A DNA stretch of 64,000 nt from Trichostrongylus colubriformis (taxonomy: Eukaryota > Nematoda > Chromadorea > Rhabditida > Trichostrongylidae): contig OZ022260.1 in NCBI GenBank assembly GCA_963978905.1, positions 12,947,725 through 13,011,724 on the forward strand, read 5' to 3'. The translations under genes were made by a program, and so were the position numbers. The first letter of the stretch is position 1; the number at the start of each line of letters is the position of its first letter. A model generated the notes under the pieces. The model was not told the origin of the DNA and made no database searches. It saw nothing but the letters and a program-made list of their open reading frames with translations. Shown piece after piece: positions 30,608 through 42,129 of this stretch.

Positions 30608-32110
30608 GATAACGACGTACCAGTGAATAGAAGTATTGCGGTGCATTTGAGTAGCGCTGCAGGAGATGAGCTGATCAATATTCACGATATTGACAAAGTC
30701 TGTGACCCTTTGACTTATCCCCTACTTTTTCCGACCGGCGAAGGTGGCCGGGAACCTAGCCTAAGGAGTAGAGATGGCACGCGTATCACACAAGAAGGGT
30801 ACTATGCGTATCTATTCTCGAAACGCGAGTCTTTCAATCCGATTCTTCGCGCCGGCAAGTTGCGTTAACAGTTTGCCGTTGATGCGTACGTGAAGATTGA
30901 AGAGAACCATCTCAATTTCCAACGAAGAAATCAGCTAACTCTGCGCCGTGATTCGTACAGGGGATTGCAAAACTATTTGGCAGGCGATAACAACTCTGGA
31001 CCGCCTGGGAACCGTGTCGCCTTGTCGTCTTCGAAATTTACGAGCAATGCAGCAAGCGTACTAGGGCGCTATGGACATTGTGGCACGATATGAAAGACCG
31101 ACATTCTTTTTAACGATGACATGCAATCCGCAATGGAAGGAGCTCCGAGAAAATCTGTTCCACGGTCAGACAGCATCAGACCGCCCAGACTTGGTGGCAC
31201 GAGTTTTTAACGCAAAGATACAGGAACTCTGTACTGACCTTTCCAAAATAAATGTTCTGGGAGAGATGAAGGCTTATGTTTACGTCGTTGAATTCCAAAA
31301 ACGGGGTCTGCCTAACATTCATATGCTCCTCATTATGAAAGAAGAAAAGGAGGGTGCACACTTTGGAAGACGTGGATCAAGCTGTTTACGCGGAGATACC
31401 AAGCATACCAAACAGTGAAACGGAGCCTGAGCTGTACGCTGCTTCAACGACATACATGATCCATCGACAGTGCGGAGCTATGGATCCCTTTTCACCGTGC
31501 ATGCGAAATGGCCCCTGATCGAAGGGATTCTCTAAACAACTTCGCAGTAAAACCTCCATTGATGTTGACGGCTATCCCAAGCACAGGCGCCGCAATCTTT
31601 TTCCAAGGGAAATAAATGGAACTCCCTACAGTGACGAGTGGATGGTGCCAGCCATTTCGTACTTACTTCTCAAGTATGACTGCCATCTAAATCTCGAAAT
31701 CTGCGGCATGATCTCTGCTGTGAAATACCTGTATAAGTATATTAACAAAGGACCGGATCGTGCTCTCATCAATATTGAGAATGAATCAAATGATGAGAAT
31801 CGGAATGTCGATGAAATGAAACAACACCTCAATACCCGCTATGTATGTGCCCCTCAGAGCATGTACCGAGTTTTCGAGTATACCATGCAGGACAAGTCGC
31901 ATGCGGTCTACAGATTGGCAGTCCACCTACCTGCATTGCAAACGGTGCCCTTCGTACAAGGGCGGGAACAACAATATCTAGAACAAGCCCAACGGACTTT
32001 CACCACTCTTACGGCGTTTTTTGAGCTCAACAGACGATGCGCTCAAATGTTCGGGGATAGATTGCCGTCTGATTTTACCGTTTATTCTCGCATTATATTA
32101 CTATCAAATA
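30608..32110 (+). pseudogene. Helitron Rep region, disrupted
   Basis: Pieces in order: 30623-30868 (ends in an in-frame stop after AGKLR), 30890-31093, 31071-31418, 31642-32130. The HUH motif reads GLPNIHML in place of the expected PHCHM. The first histidine is therefore replaced by Asn and the middle Cys by Ile, which should abolish nickase activity. The Tyr motif YLYKYINKG is present (about 31722-31748). Part of the Cys-rich segment between the HUH and Tyr motifs is scrambled near 31420-31560. Confidence 0.82.
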
Positions 32111-32974
32111 CCGGAGTTTTTCACATTTGATTCTCGCCATGGGTGGACCACGAGGAAACGTGGTGGGGAGCGAATTGGAAGAATGTTCACCGTATCGCCT
32201 TTGGACACAGAGAGGTACAGCCTGCGGATCCTCCTACTTAGCACCAAAGGTAAAACATCATTCGAGGACATTCGCACCATCGATGGCACTGCCTACGGTA
32301 CCTTCGCCGATGCAGCGAATACTGCTGGGTTTTTAGACGACGATAGGTACTTTCGACAGAGTTTGGAAGCGGCAGCCCATCACCAGACCGGTGCCTCGTT
32401 GCGAAGTTTCTTCGCCTGTTTACTATGCTTTTGCGAGCTGATCCATGCGAATGATTTGTGGGAGGAGATCGCTAGTGCTATGTCGGACGATTACACCCAT
32501 CGAGGAGTGGATCGAGAGCTTGCAATCACTTTGGCATACTTCGATACTTTTGACAGAGTGGCTGTGATGGGCATGGATTTGGCACAAGTTATTCCTCCAC
32601 CCATCAAAGAACGGCCAGTTATACCCATAATGCCGATCGATTATGCAATTTATGAAAGGAACGGATTGGCTCAATACGAAACCCTCAACGTGAAGCAGAA
32701 GGAAGCGGCAGATGACATCTTCGATGCGTTCAACAGGCCATCAAGCCGATGCATTTTCGTGGACGGCCCCGGCGGTAGTGGTAAGACATACCTATGCAGC
32801 ACAGTCCACAACATAGCTGTTGGAAGAAGACAGAAGGTGTTGTGTGTAGCCTGGACCGGCATATCTGCTAACCTGCTTCCAGGAGGCCGAACCGTGAATT
32901 CTCTATTTAAGTTGAATATCGGCGATGGAAACCGGACCTCTACAATGAAAAGCACTACAGCTCATGGAAGCTGA
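32021..32974 (+). pseudogene. Helitron Rep C-terminus and helicase N-terminal part
   Basis: An open frame of 317 codons. Its first 25 or so residues precede the authentic stretch YYQIPEFFTFDSRHGW. It continues through SFEDIRTIDGTAYGTFADAA to DLWEEIASAMSDDYTHRG, crossing the point where the other Helitron is truncated. It then enters the helicase: LNVKQKEAADDIFDAF and the Walker A motif FVDGPGGSGKTYL (ATP binding). After LLPGGRTVNSLFKLN it is cut by a frameshift, and the Walker B region (33000-33170) survives only as fragments such as VVGGDPTD. Confidence 0.82.
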
Positions 32975-33173
32975 TATGACAACATGGGACGAAATCTCGA
33001 TGGCATCGAAAACTGCTCTTGAAGCAGTTGACGCTGTCTGAAATGTAATGCAGGTCGATGCACCTTTCGGTGGAAAAGTGATGGTGGTTGGCGGAGATCC
33101 GACAGATATTGCCAGTTGTTAAGCACGGCCAGCGAGAGGATATTGTGGAGGTCTGTGTTTTGAATTCGATTCT

Positions 33174-34016
33174 GTGGCCCTGTTTTCCATCCATCAACTG
33201 AAGACGAACATGAGAGCTCAGGGAGCTAACCCCAGATGGCGTGAACGTCTACTACAAATCTATAACGGGGAATCAAATGACGAAAGCGGATGCAGAAAAG
33301 TTCCAGAGGAGATGATGTGCATGACGAATATCGTCACTGAAATTTTTGGTCATCCTCTCGATCCGTCCGCCACTTCTGACCTATTTGAAAGTGCTGTCCT
33401 TGCACCAAAGAATATCCATGTTCAGCACCTGATTGAAGATGCGCTCCAACGTCTCAGGGTAGGAACAGAGCGAGATAAGAGAATTTACAAGAGCGTCGAT
33501 GAGGCGATTTACCCTGAAGGACAATCGCTACAGTTATTTCAGTTGGAGTATTTGAGCTTTCTCACTCCCACCGGCATGCCTCCGCACGTGTTGCATCTCA
33601 AAAAAGGTGCCATAGTCATATTACTCAGGAATTTAGACGTCTCAAATGGTTTGTGCAACGGTACGTGTCTCATAGTTGAAACACTCGGCGGTTTCACCTT
33701 AGCTTGCAGGTTCATTTGTGGTGAGCGGAGAAATCAATTAGCTGTTTTTTCAAGGATAGACAACTACTGGGATAAAAGGAACCCCTTCAGACTTTGCCGG
33801 CGGCAGTTCCCTGTGCGCCTTGCGTTCGCGATGACAATCAATAAAGCACAGGGACAGTCATTTAACAAAGTGGGCGTGGTTCTTCCCGGAGATGTCTTTT
33901 CCCACGGCCAGCTTTACGTTGCACTCTCCGGTGCCAGAACACCTGATGGAATTAAAGTAAAAGCACATTCAAACAGTCTGAAAAATATTGTTTACGAGAA
34001 GGTTTTGGTCTCATGA
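33174..34016 (+). pseudogene. Helitron helicase C-terminal half
   Basis: An open frame of 280 codons that is the second half of a PIF1-type helicase. Recognisable blocks: LKTNMRAQG, LAPKNIHVQHLIEDAL, YLSFLTPTGMPPHVLHLKKGAIVILLRNLD, NGTCLIVE, and FRLCRRQFPVRLAFAMTINKAQGQSF. The last block, GVVLPGDVFSHGQLYVALSGARTPDGI, has SGA where the family usually has SRA, so the arginine-finger-like residue of motif VI is lost. The frame start is set by the upstream break, not by a real initiation site. Confidence 0.82.
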
Positions 34017-34019
34017 CAT

Positions 34020-34935
34020 CAAAGAAACGATCACCTCTCCTTCTACTGCACACACACATAATTTAGATACTTTTTCCAATTACCGTGTATACTATACTTG
34101 GCACATTATTGTTTCATTGGTGTTCTCTTCGTAACCGATCTGAATCTGAGGCGAGGCAGTCTCATAAAAGTTAGCCAGGTTCATAAAAAACCTTAGCCTG
34201 ACGTACTGAAAAGATGTTAAGGCTCCATTCCAGCACAAACACAAGATTTCTCCACTGCTGATTTCCGGACTGCATGACTATTAACCAACCTATTTCTATA
34301 TTCAAGGAATGATTTTCTCCCATATACATATATTATGTAAGTTTTCGAGGGAAACATTACTTCTCCCATCCGCAATCTTCCTAAACTTTCAAGCGTCCAC
34401 TGATGTAAACATTGTGACTAGCGTAGGGTACTGCGTATAGCATCTGTTAATAGTAGCGAAAATCGGCTAGATTGATGCCGGCAATCGATTATGCGCCACC
34501 GTATTTCAGAGAGAAGTTGGTTTTTACCACAATCTCTTTGACGTTTTCGTAGGTGTCATTCACTTTTGGTAAAATCCTAATTTATAGAGCTAGACAAGTT
34601 TTGCTGTCACTGAACAAGGAGGGTTATGTGTTCACTTATGAATATCTGATTTTTCGCATTTCATGAGCCTAAAGCGAAAGATTTCTATTGGAACGAACAA
34701 GGTGTTTTTTGAGAATTTCCGCCCTTCCCATGATCAGGAAAGACCATGCCCTGAAGAAGACCATTTTAGCAAAAACGTGTTCTTTGGATGTTGGCCGTGG
34801 CACAGCTGAAGAACACGTTTGCTACTTAGCAAATAAATTTCATGCTATGTGTATTTTCAATGAATTTTTCGTTTTTTTTTTGCTGTGAAGATAAATCCCT
34901 CATGTTAGTCCATCCGCTTTTTCAGCATTTCGTAT
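34020..34935. other. Downstream of Helitron, no gene recognised
   Basis: AT-rich sequence. The 3' terminus of the Helitron (short hairpin plus CTRR) should be here or shortly after, but I could not identify it convincingly. No supported ORF. Confidence 0.4.
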
Positions 34936-34940
34936 TGTTA

Positions 34941-35163
34941 TCAGTTGGGCTGGCACACAGGGAAGCATGCAAAATGATCTCGATCGACATCGATCGATGC
35001 GAAAGGACGAGATTGACGGACCTTGTCTCCTTTTGCCATTTTTGCGAATTCTCCCTTTCTGCAAACCTTTCGAATGATGATACTGATCAATCGATATCGA
35101 GCAACATCATTTTCGCATGCTTCCCTGTGTGACGCGCGCAGTAGTGTGCGCCAGCCCAACTGG
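34941..35163. mobile_element. MITE with cagttgggctgg terminal repeats
   Basis: Left cagttgggctggcacacagggaagcatgcaaaatgat is the reverse complement of the right end (atcattttcgcatgcttccctgtgtg, then gcgccagcccaactg), except for an extra gacgcgcgcagtagtgt on the right. The right-arm sequence cgcgcgcagtagtgtgcgccag recurs at 7750 and 37660, linking this small element to the larger repeat family. Confidence 0.75.
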
Positions 35164-35193
35164 TCTTCATTAGAGTGGGATAAGGTGCTGCTC

Positions 35194-35432
35194 AATTTGG
35201 GTCAACAGGAGTGTATGCCATTAGGGCAGAGAATCGCTTTGCGGCGTTTGGTGCGCGATGGTGCGAGCTATACACGCCGTATTGGATGGGTCGTGAAGTG
35301 ATGGCGGTGCCCAACGCCTCATTATAGCTGCAATCGCTTCAGGACTTAGACAATACGGCGCCCGTCTCTCGCACCATCAAATCGCGCGCTCAACGCGGCC
35401 ACGCGAATTTTTTGTCCTAGTAGCATACACCC
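35194..35432. mobile_element. Foldback element of about 240 bp
   Basis: The left half (gggtcaacaggagtgtatgcc, then ggtgcgcgatggtgcgag, then acgccgtattg) pairs with the right half (caatacggcgcccgtctctcgcaccatc, then gcatacacccgggtcaac). Arms are about 80-90 bp and imperfect. No ORF of interest. Confidence 0.7.
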
Positions 35433-36170
35433 GGGTCAACATTGGTCAGCATCTCTCAACGTGATTGACGTGTCAAAAACCTGCCACACTACAGCTGCCA
35501 TCATTCCTACGCCCTCATCATTGGAGTTTTCCATATCATATCTAGGATCTTGCCGTATCATGCTATCACCTTCTGCCATGTGCCCTACTGCCTCGCACTC
35601 TCTCCGTACACACTTTCTTTCTTCTTCTCTACCGCTTAGCCTCCCTCTCTTTTCCGAAGGAAAGCAAACCAGATGCTTTTATCAATCGGCTCCTACAGTA
35701 ATCATGTTTTCGCGCCAGGGCGCGTATCGTCGCTACTCGTTGTCACCACACACTCTCTCGCGTTTCGTCGTTTTCTTTACGCTTTCCGCGTAGGAGAAAG
35801 CATGTGGCAAACTGCCCGTGAATTATACTACGCAAGCCGTCTAGGAGAGGCAACACCCATTGACCGTTGGAGAGCGTCAGCCCGAGAGGGTCTGAGCGAT
35901 GGTGGAGAGGATGGGGAAAGGTGACTGGTTACGGTGGCGGTTGGTGAACTGCTCCCGATTTTTTGAAGACGCATGGGATGATGGCACGCATGCGGTTCAT
36001 TGCAGAGCTCTATTGTTGCGGCTACGTTTTGGGTGATAGATGAGTCACGGTGCACACCTATGTTGTAAGCTTAGGAATGTTTTCGGCCACAGTCCATATT
36101 ATCCCCTGCGTCGAAGGTTCCTTCCCCTGCAATGCACGCGAAGCGCGCGCCACGAGTAGCGTTAAAAAAA
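35433..36170. other. Intergenic, no gene recognised
   Basis: Short overlapping ORFs (65-110 codons) on both strands without domains. Composition is moderately C-rich (35460-35660), with pyrimidine tracts such as ctctctccgtacacactttctttcttcttctctac. Confidence 0.4.
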
Positions 36171-36174
36171 CTTA

Positions 36175-36379
36175 GGTGCTATCGCAATGAGAGGGGCATC
36201 CCACAACTGGACCCCATTTTTACCTAAGCCGTGAAGAGAAAAAGAGCCCTTCTTTCCCTTCCAAGGCTTAGGCAAAAGTATACGCGTGAATGTGCAGATT
36301 GACCCATCAAGGATCTCTCCAGGATGCTTAGATAAGCAACTTTTTACAAGATGCCCCCCTCCCTCATTGCGATAGCACC
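36175..36379. mobile_element. MITE with ggtgctatcgcaatgag terminal repeats
   Basis: ggtgctatcgcaatgagaggggcat on the left is mirrored by atgcccccctccctcattgcgatagcacc on the right. Diverged pieces of the same family appear at about 12340-12480 and 49500-49600 (ccattgcgatagcc). Confidence 0.75.
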
Positions 36380-36649
36380 CAAGCTTAAAACATTAAAACA
36401 TCTGCTTTCAATAATTCCTTCGTTCTATATGTTTAAAGTAAGCAAACCACACCCAAAACACTTGGAAGATGTAAGGAGGCATGTGTTGATCCTGTCACGA
36501 AAACCTGATTACTATAGCAGCCGATTGTCAAAATGTCTGGTTTGTTAACCTCCCTTTTCCGTTCTTTCTCTACAGAGTTTCACGCATCCATGTGGTGACT
36601 TCTCTCTCGGCTACCGAAAACCCTTTAAAACTACTAGTTAAGTGCGAGT

Positions 36650-37700
36650 TTAAAGGTTAACTGGGAAGTAGCTAAAGAAGTGCAAAGATGATTTGAATGC
36701 AGAGATGCAGATTAGTTTGGTGACCGCGAGTAAAAAGTCCTGTGTAAGACTCCTTGCTCGCGGTGACTAAACTGGCCTGCGTCTCCGCATTTGCTTTATA
36801 TTTAGTCGCCCGTGGTTTACTCACCGCAAACTACGAATAGCTAGCAAATCTTCTGCTTACCACTATGATGATGTGACTTCGTGGTAAATTCTAGCTTACT
36901 TGTGCTTAATTCACTTTTATTTGGAAGAAATGCTCATTAGGCCGGTCTGATTTGCTTTAGGAAATCTACAGCGTAAATGGAAGTGAGTATATTCTCACAA
37001 ATGTCCCTTTCGGCTACTTTACTAATATCCCTGGGTATTCAGCCTGAGCAACGTGAGCTAGTGAATATAGACTAAAAGTAGGGTGAAGATTGGAATAGAC
37101 TTAACAGGCAAGAAGTAGAAAACACACGTAGGCGCTCATGTACTATGAGGGTGGCACTCAAAAACACATTTGAAATCACAATAGGGAATTAATTTCATTA
37201 CAAATCTTCAAAACATGTAATATCAACGTGTCCGATTGTCATTAGGATGTTTTTTTTTTATTTTGAAATGTCAAAAGCAAGAAAACAAACAAAATCCTGC
37301 CTGCCATTGGCGATCTCCCGTGTGTAAAGTGTTCCCCCTCTGCTTAGGCTAAATGTTCGGTCCTTGTTATTTCATTGTGTCTTTTTTGTTCTTCGAATTT
37401 TTATGCGTGTCTGTTATTGTATTACCAGTTGGCAGGCGCACACTCTGCGCGCGATTTATGACAATGCTGTGCAAAATGGGTTTGATCGGCACGACCACAG
37501 TTGTGTATGGAATTGAGTAGAAATTTCCTTTCCTCTGCTTCCAGCTCAGCTATTGAAGTAGAAAGAAACAGAGAAGATGGGGTGATACCAAAACACTTCG
37601 GTATTGATATACTTCAGTCGCTTTGCATCGATCCCAATTGCATGTCATCGACATGAATCGCGCGTAGTAGTGTGCGCCAGTCAACTGGTTTAGGTTATCA
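36650..37700 (+). repeat. Interspersed repeat, family shared with 6650-7775
   Basis: Shares the opening block (aaagaagtgcaaagatgatttgaatgcagagatgcag) and closing block (gtgcaaaatgggtttgatcgg to cgcgcgtagtagtgtgcgcc) with 6650-7775. The middle block cccgtggtttactcaccgcaaactacgaat is shared with 15555-15770. It ends where the third composite repeat copy begins. Confidence 0.65.
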
Positions 37701-38925
37701 TTGAGAGTTTGGATAGTTTGAAGATCGGTAGTTTTGTATTCGATTGCATCGATCGGTAAAAATTTGTTCACTTACTCAGCATCTGATTCCTACACATTCA
37801 TGGTCGATTAATACCACGATTGTCGATGTTTATCGTTTTCGTAAACATTATCTCGAACTTTATATAGTCTAGTGGTCGATACCCAGTGTTGCTGCCAGTA
37901 CCGCATCAGAAAATGATTCCGAGTGAAACGCTTGCTTTGCTATCACAAATATAGGTATATCATGATTATCAGTGTAGACCGTAGTATCAAGAGAAATGCA
38001 CCATTTTTTGGAACGCCAGGCAATTCGACGGTCGATTCATCTGCCAGTGATATCAGAACATAACAAAATATGTTCATCCAAAGGCACTGAGCATCAGACG
38101 CTTTTGCTAAAGCGGTCGTATAGTAGTAGCAAGCGATGTAGAGGATTTCATCCCATCCGATTTCTCACGGTTTTTATCAGCCACCGTGGGCCGTTTTTAG
38201 TTTCACTGAGGCCCCTGTACCCAGCAATAGCATTGGAGCCCCGTACCCTACAATACCTGCGAATGTGAACATTCCACACGTAGCCGCAAAAGCGAAACGG
38301 CCTTGGTGAGATTTCCCTTTCTATGCTCCTCCTCAGATCTTATCAGCCGTTATCAAGCTGGATCACCAACCACCAATGTCCCCGTTCCACCCCTCAACAC
38401 ACCATGAGCGCTCTAGATTCAACGCGAAAAGCGAAACGGACTCGACGACTCCAGCCTTTTTGAGCTCCTTATCAAATCTTATCAACTGTTATCAAGCTGG
38501 ATCAACCACCATCAATGTCCCCGTCCTACCCTGCAAAACACCTGTGAGTAAGAACGCTCCAGGATCAATGCGAAATACAAAACGGACTTGACAACTCTAG
38601 CCTTTTTACGCTTTATCGAATCTTATCAACCGTTATCAATGCGGGTCAAATGTTCCCTTCCCACTTCGCACAACACCTATGGATGTTACCGCTCTTGGAT
38701 CAACGCGAAAGGCGAAACGGATTTGGCGACCTTTGCCTTCCGAGGCTCCTTATCAGCCCTTATCAGCTGCTATCACTTCCGGTCCACCACCGCTGGGGCT
38801 TCCTTGGCACCCCCCATATCCCATGCTTTGCTTCGACGCGAGATATGAATTTCGTGACAGACAGACGGACAAACACACACACACACGGACAGATATACTA
38901 AGCGAATTATATATAGTAGGATGTT
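37700..38925 (+). repeat. Composite satellite-bearing repeat, copy 3
   Basis: Contains the gatcggtagttttgtattcgattgcatcgatcgg block, agtctagtggtcgatacccag, and the cagaacataacaaaatatgttcatcc segment. Two to three satellite units follow (tggatcaccaaccaccaatg; tggatcaaccaccatcaatg; gcgggtcaaatgttccc). It closes with tatcacttccggtccaccaccgctggggc, gcttcgacgcgagatatgaatttcgtgac, a CA microsatellite and attatatatagtagga. Confidence 0.8.
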
Positions 38926-39127
38926 TCTTAATATGTTGGAAGGCACTAAGATATCAGTGCAAACCGGAGAATGTGGTTTTTGCCTAAGCCTTGAGGGGGA
39001 AGGAGCTCGGAATGGGTAAATATTTTTTAGTGTAGCAAATATTTTTTCAACCTTTTTCTGGTTGAGGACACTCCTCGTGGCTCCTTCTCAACCTCTCCGG
39101 GTGAGAAAAAATTTCCACTTCCTAGAA

Positions 39128-39172
39128 ATTGTTTTTGAGTGCCACTCTCATAGTACATGAGCGCCCACACGT
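39128..39172 (-). repeat. Inverted partner of 37120-37162
   Basis: aatttttgagtgccactctcatagtacatgagcgcc here is the reverse complement, with few changes, of ggcgctcatgtactatgagggtggcactcaaaaac at about 37127-37162. The pair bracket about 2 kb containing the third composite repeat. Confidence 0.75.
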
Positions 39173-39189
39173 AGTTTGGTCTATGCACC

Positions 39190-39350
39190 CCTCGAAGTGG
39201 GCAGAACGTACGCCGAAAGACTCCGTATTCTAGTTGTGTAACAGCTGAAACATACCTCCGCAGTAGATGGTTGCTGTGTATTCGACCGCCGCAAGTGAGG
39301 CAGGTGTTCGAATTAACTACACCATACCCGCGGGGATACGGAGCTTATCT
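39190..39350 (-). mobile_element. tRNA-derived SINE-like remnant
   Basis: On the minus strand, tatggtgtagttaattcgaac resembles a pol III A box context. About 35-40 bases later cggtcgaatac resembles a B box, followed by sequence ending attcgacc-free tail (tctgcccacttcgagggg). It is too diverged for a tRNA gene. Low confidence. Confidence 0.35.
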
Positions 39351-39354
39351 TATC

Positions 39355-40900
39355 CCATCAATCGAATGATCTTATCCCACGTCACGGTCCAGTTATAATC
39401 GGTGTTCACAGCATAGGTGCGGTGATCGCACATCAAAGGCAGAACTGAGTTAGCGCAATCGAGCGTTACTTTGTGGTAGCAGCCCCAGCAATGTGAGCCA
39501 ATGAGTGTAGGCAAAAACACTTGGAATGAGGCATCGTGCTGAGCGAATTGGATCTTTCGCTTTCAACCCCTTCGAAAAGATGAGTCTAATTCCGCTTTAG
39601 CTTAGCTTTTTGTAAAAAAACGTTCATCTTCTCTGTACAAAATCACCTTTTCACACCACTTCAAAACGATTGAGCTGGTGATTCGTCTTCTGCGCTACCG
39701 CCACCTTGGCATCGAAATGTGGAGCACTATAGCGTGACCAACCCGTCGCTATTCAGTCGCGTCTGTGAACGAGGAATCTTTCCAGAGTATCAGTGCCTTT
39801 GAAGGAAACAGCTTCCATAACGCTCTTGCCTCAGTCTCGAATCGTAGTGATGAGCGAATTTTCAGTGCAAAAGTCATCAACACTAATAACGCTTTTGAGG
39901 GCACCACCAGCTTCAAATGGTAGTTGGGCACTTGCTGATTCCTTAGCAGTTGCTACATCCAAAGCACTAGTTCAGTTATATTCGCAAACAAGAACTGGAC
40001 ACGACCGTCACTGAAGAGTGCACGTCCAAATTGATCGAACCGTTTCTCGTCGGCAGATAAATTCTTTATCTTATCTTCATCAGAAGCTCTCTCTCCACGT
40101 ACCCTCGCCGAGATATTAGACAAGTGTATGCGCGATGTATCACGCTGAAGTGCAATCCTAGGGTGGAGGCATTCAACGGTGAGTAACTTGTTCTTAGAAT
40201 ACGCCATGCATGTCACTTCCATCCGAGATCACACTGAATACGTTCAACGAGTTTCTGCAGAGATTTCTGAAGGCTTTGCAATTTGCAAGCATGATTTCTC
40301 TTCTCTTACAAAAGCATGGAACATCATCAACCGATCCCAAGAGGGAGGAAGCTTCGGTTTGTCTAGGAGGGTACAGGCCCACAATCCGATCCGGCTCTAA
40401 AGTACGAGAAAAGATCTGGCGGCACCTCTTCTTCTACACTATCTCCTGTCATTGTTCCAAGGAATCTTCGACAGATTCCTAATGTTTCTTCAATTCTCGG
40501 ACCGATCAACCATTTTTCATGGGAGGATTTCGAACGTGAATCGCACTTGTATTTGGTACTTAGGTTCTAGTAAAAAAGTGATTATCGATCGATAATTTTG
40601 ACATTTTCGATCGACATTTTCCTTCAAACATTAATCAGAGAAGCAATCGAAAAATTTTTCGATAGTTCCTATGCTCAGAAATCCGGCAGTTGCAGAGGCT
40701 ATCATCCATCGCTGGTATCGTTAGTTACTAACAATAAGCCGCTTTCACCCTAGCTGAATAGGGGAGGGAGGCTAATGATCAGGGTTCTCTGAGAATGTGA
40801 TAATCTGAGGTAATCATGTTCCTACGGTTGTGTTTAACCTAATAAGATCTCGGTATATGTGATCAGTAATCAAACACAAGCATGTAGGTTACTAACTATT
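39355..40900. other. Intergenic, uncertain coding relics
   Basis: The minus strand has several consecutive 60-90 codon ORFs between 39749 and 40382 (for example one with CLHPRIALQRDTSRIHLSNISARV). Together they could be a decayed gene, but no domain is recognised. Positions 40575-40665 contain several overlapping atcgat/tcgat palindromes. I make no gene call. Confidence 0.35.
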
Positions 40901-40906
40901 CATTTA

Positions 40907-41934
40907 TTGGGTCATTCCATAAGTAGTGTCGTTTTTCTTCAAGCGAAAAGTTTTGCCATGAAATCACGAATTTTCGCAGCACGTCATATACCATTCGGAA
41001 GAGGTTTTCCTGCTCTACAAACTGGCATGTTCGGTTTTCAAGTATGTTAGAATGGCGCCGACATTTAGGCTGGCGAAAAGGTAGGTCCAGCAGACGAAAA
41101 TTGGCCAAACCGGCAATCAATTAAAACACTATATTTTACTTGAGGAAAACTAACCAATCTTGTGTTTCGTACTTAGTCCCAACCTCTTCTGCATGTTCCA
41201 CCAACTGGTTACTTGGAAAGTCAGGTGGCTCTTTTTTCACATTAAGTTTTTCCGCCACAACTCGGTGATTTTAGACAATTTCTTCGAACGAAGGCAAGAA
41301 AATTTTCTCAACCAATCAGTTGAAAGAGTAGTGAAATGTTAAGAACAGGGTGTGGGTAGGAAGAGGGAAATACCACTGACCGGATTCCTTAACATTCTCA
41401 TAGAAAAAATAAATTGTGAAAAATGTCGACTGGACCCCTATCACATGATATAAAAACTCAATCTGAATCGCAGCCAAAACAAACCATAAAAGGTGTTTTC
41501 GATATAGCAAAAAAAGTTCTTCGGAGTGGTTTATAAAACAACTCTAAGCAAGGAGTTTGAAAGAAAAAATTTCATCTTGAGTAAGTGTGGGTGCTTTTGA
41601 AAAAAGATCTTACAAAAAGAACGACACGACTTCTTGATCAACCAAATATTGAAATTGTAGAAGAGGTCAGGACTAAGTGCGAAACACATGATTGGTTGAC
41701 TTTCCTGTAAAATATAGTGTTTCAATTGATTGCCGGTTTGGCCAATTTTTGTCGGCTGGACCTACCTCTTCACCAGCCTAAACATCGGCCCCATTCTAAC
41801 AAACACAGAATAATCATGTCATTTTGTAGAGCAAGAAAACCTCTTTCAAATGATATATGACTTCCTGCAAAATCTTGTAACTTTATAGGAAAAATTTATG
41901 CTCAAAAAAACGACATTACTTATGGAAGACCCAA
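40907..41934. mobile_element. Foldback mariner-type element, 1.03 kb, TA target duplication
   Basis: Terminal inverted repeats start ttgggtcattccataagtagtgtcg on the left and end cgacattacttatggaagacccaa on the right. TA flanks both sides (40905-40906 and 41935-41936). Pairing continues inward with lower identity for some 300-400 bp. One example is gcaatcaattaaaacactatattttac on the left with gtaaaatatagtgtttcaattgattgc on the right; another is gtgtttcgtacttagtc on the left with gactaagtgcgaaacac on the right. Ends of the form cattccataagtaatgtcg are typical of mariner-family termini. No transposase. Confidence 0.85.
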
Positions 41935-42129
41935 TACTTATTTAATGGTTTGCAAGGCTAAAGAGGGTTGTACCGCTGATGAAACCACAGAATCTAATCA
42001 TTTTTTCAGAATGTTGAAATTTCTGCCTTCACAAATTACCCTAAAGGCTTAAGAACATCGGGGATTTTTTTGTGAGGAGGTGCACCAAAGTGCAATATTA
42101 ATGTTCGATATTAATCATAGGAAGAGTCA

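Larger units (their letters stand above)
30608..34016 (+). mobile_element. Second Helitron, 5'-truncated, decayed
   Basis: Homology to Helitron replicase begins mid-protein (DNDVP, then AAGDELINIHDIDKVCDPLTYPLLFP). It runs through the HUH and Tyr regions into a PIF1-like helicase ending with the conserved AMTINKAQGQSF block. Stops and frameshifts divide it into at least five pieces. Compared with the minus-strand Helitron at 8185-11792 it lacks the whole Arg-repeat N-terminus but retains the helicase. The Rep parts of the two are clearly related but diverged. Outer termini were not located. Confidence 0.88.
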
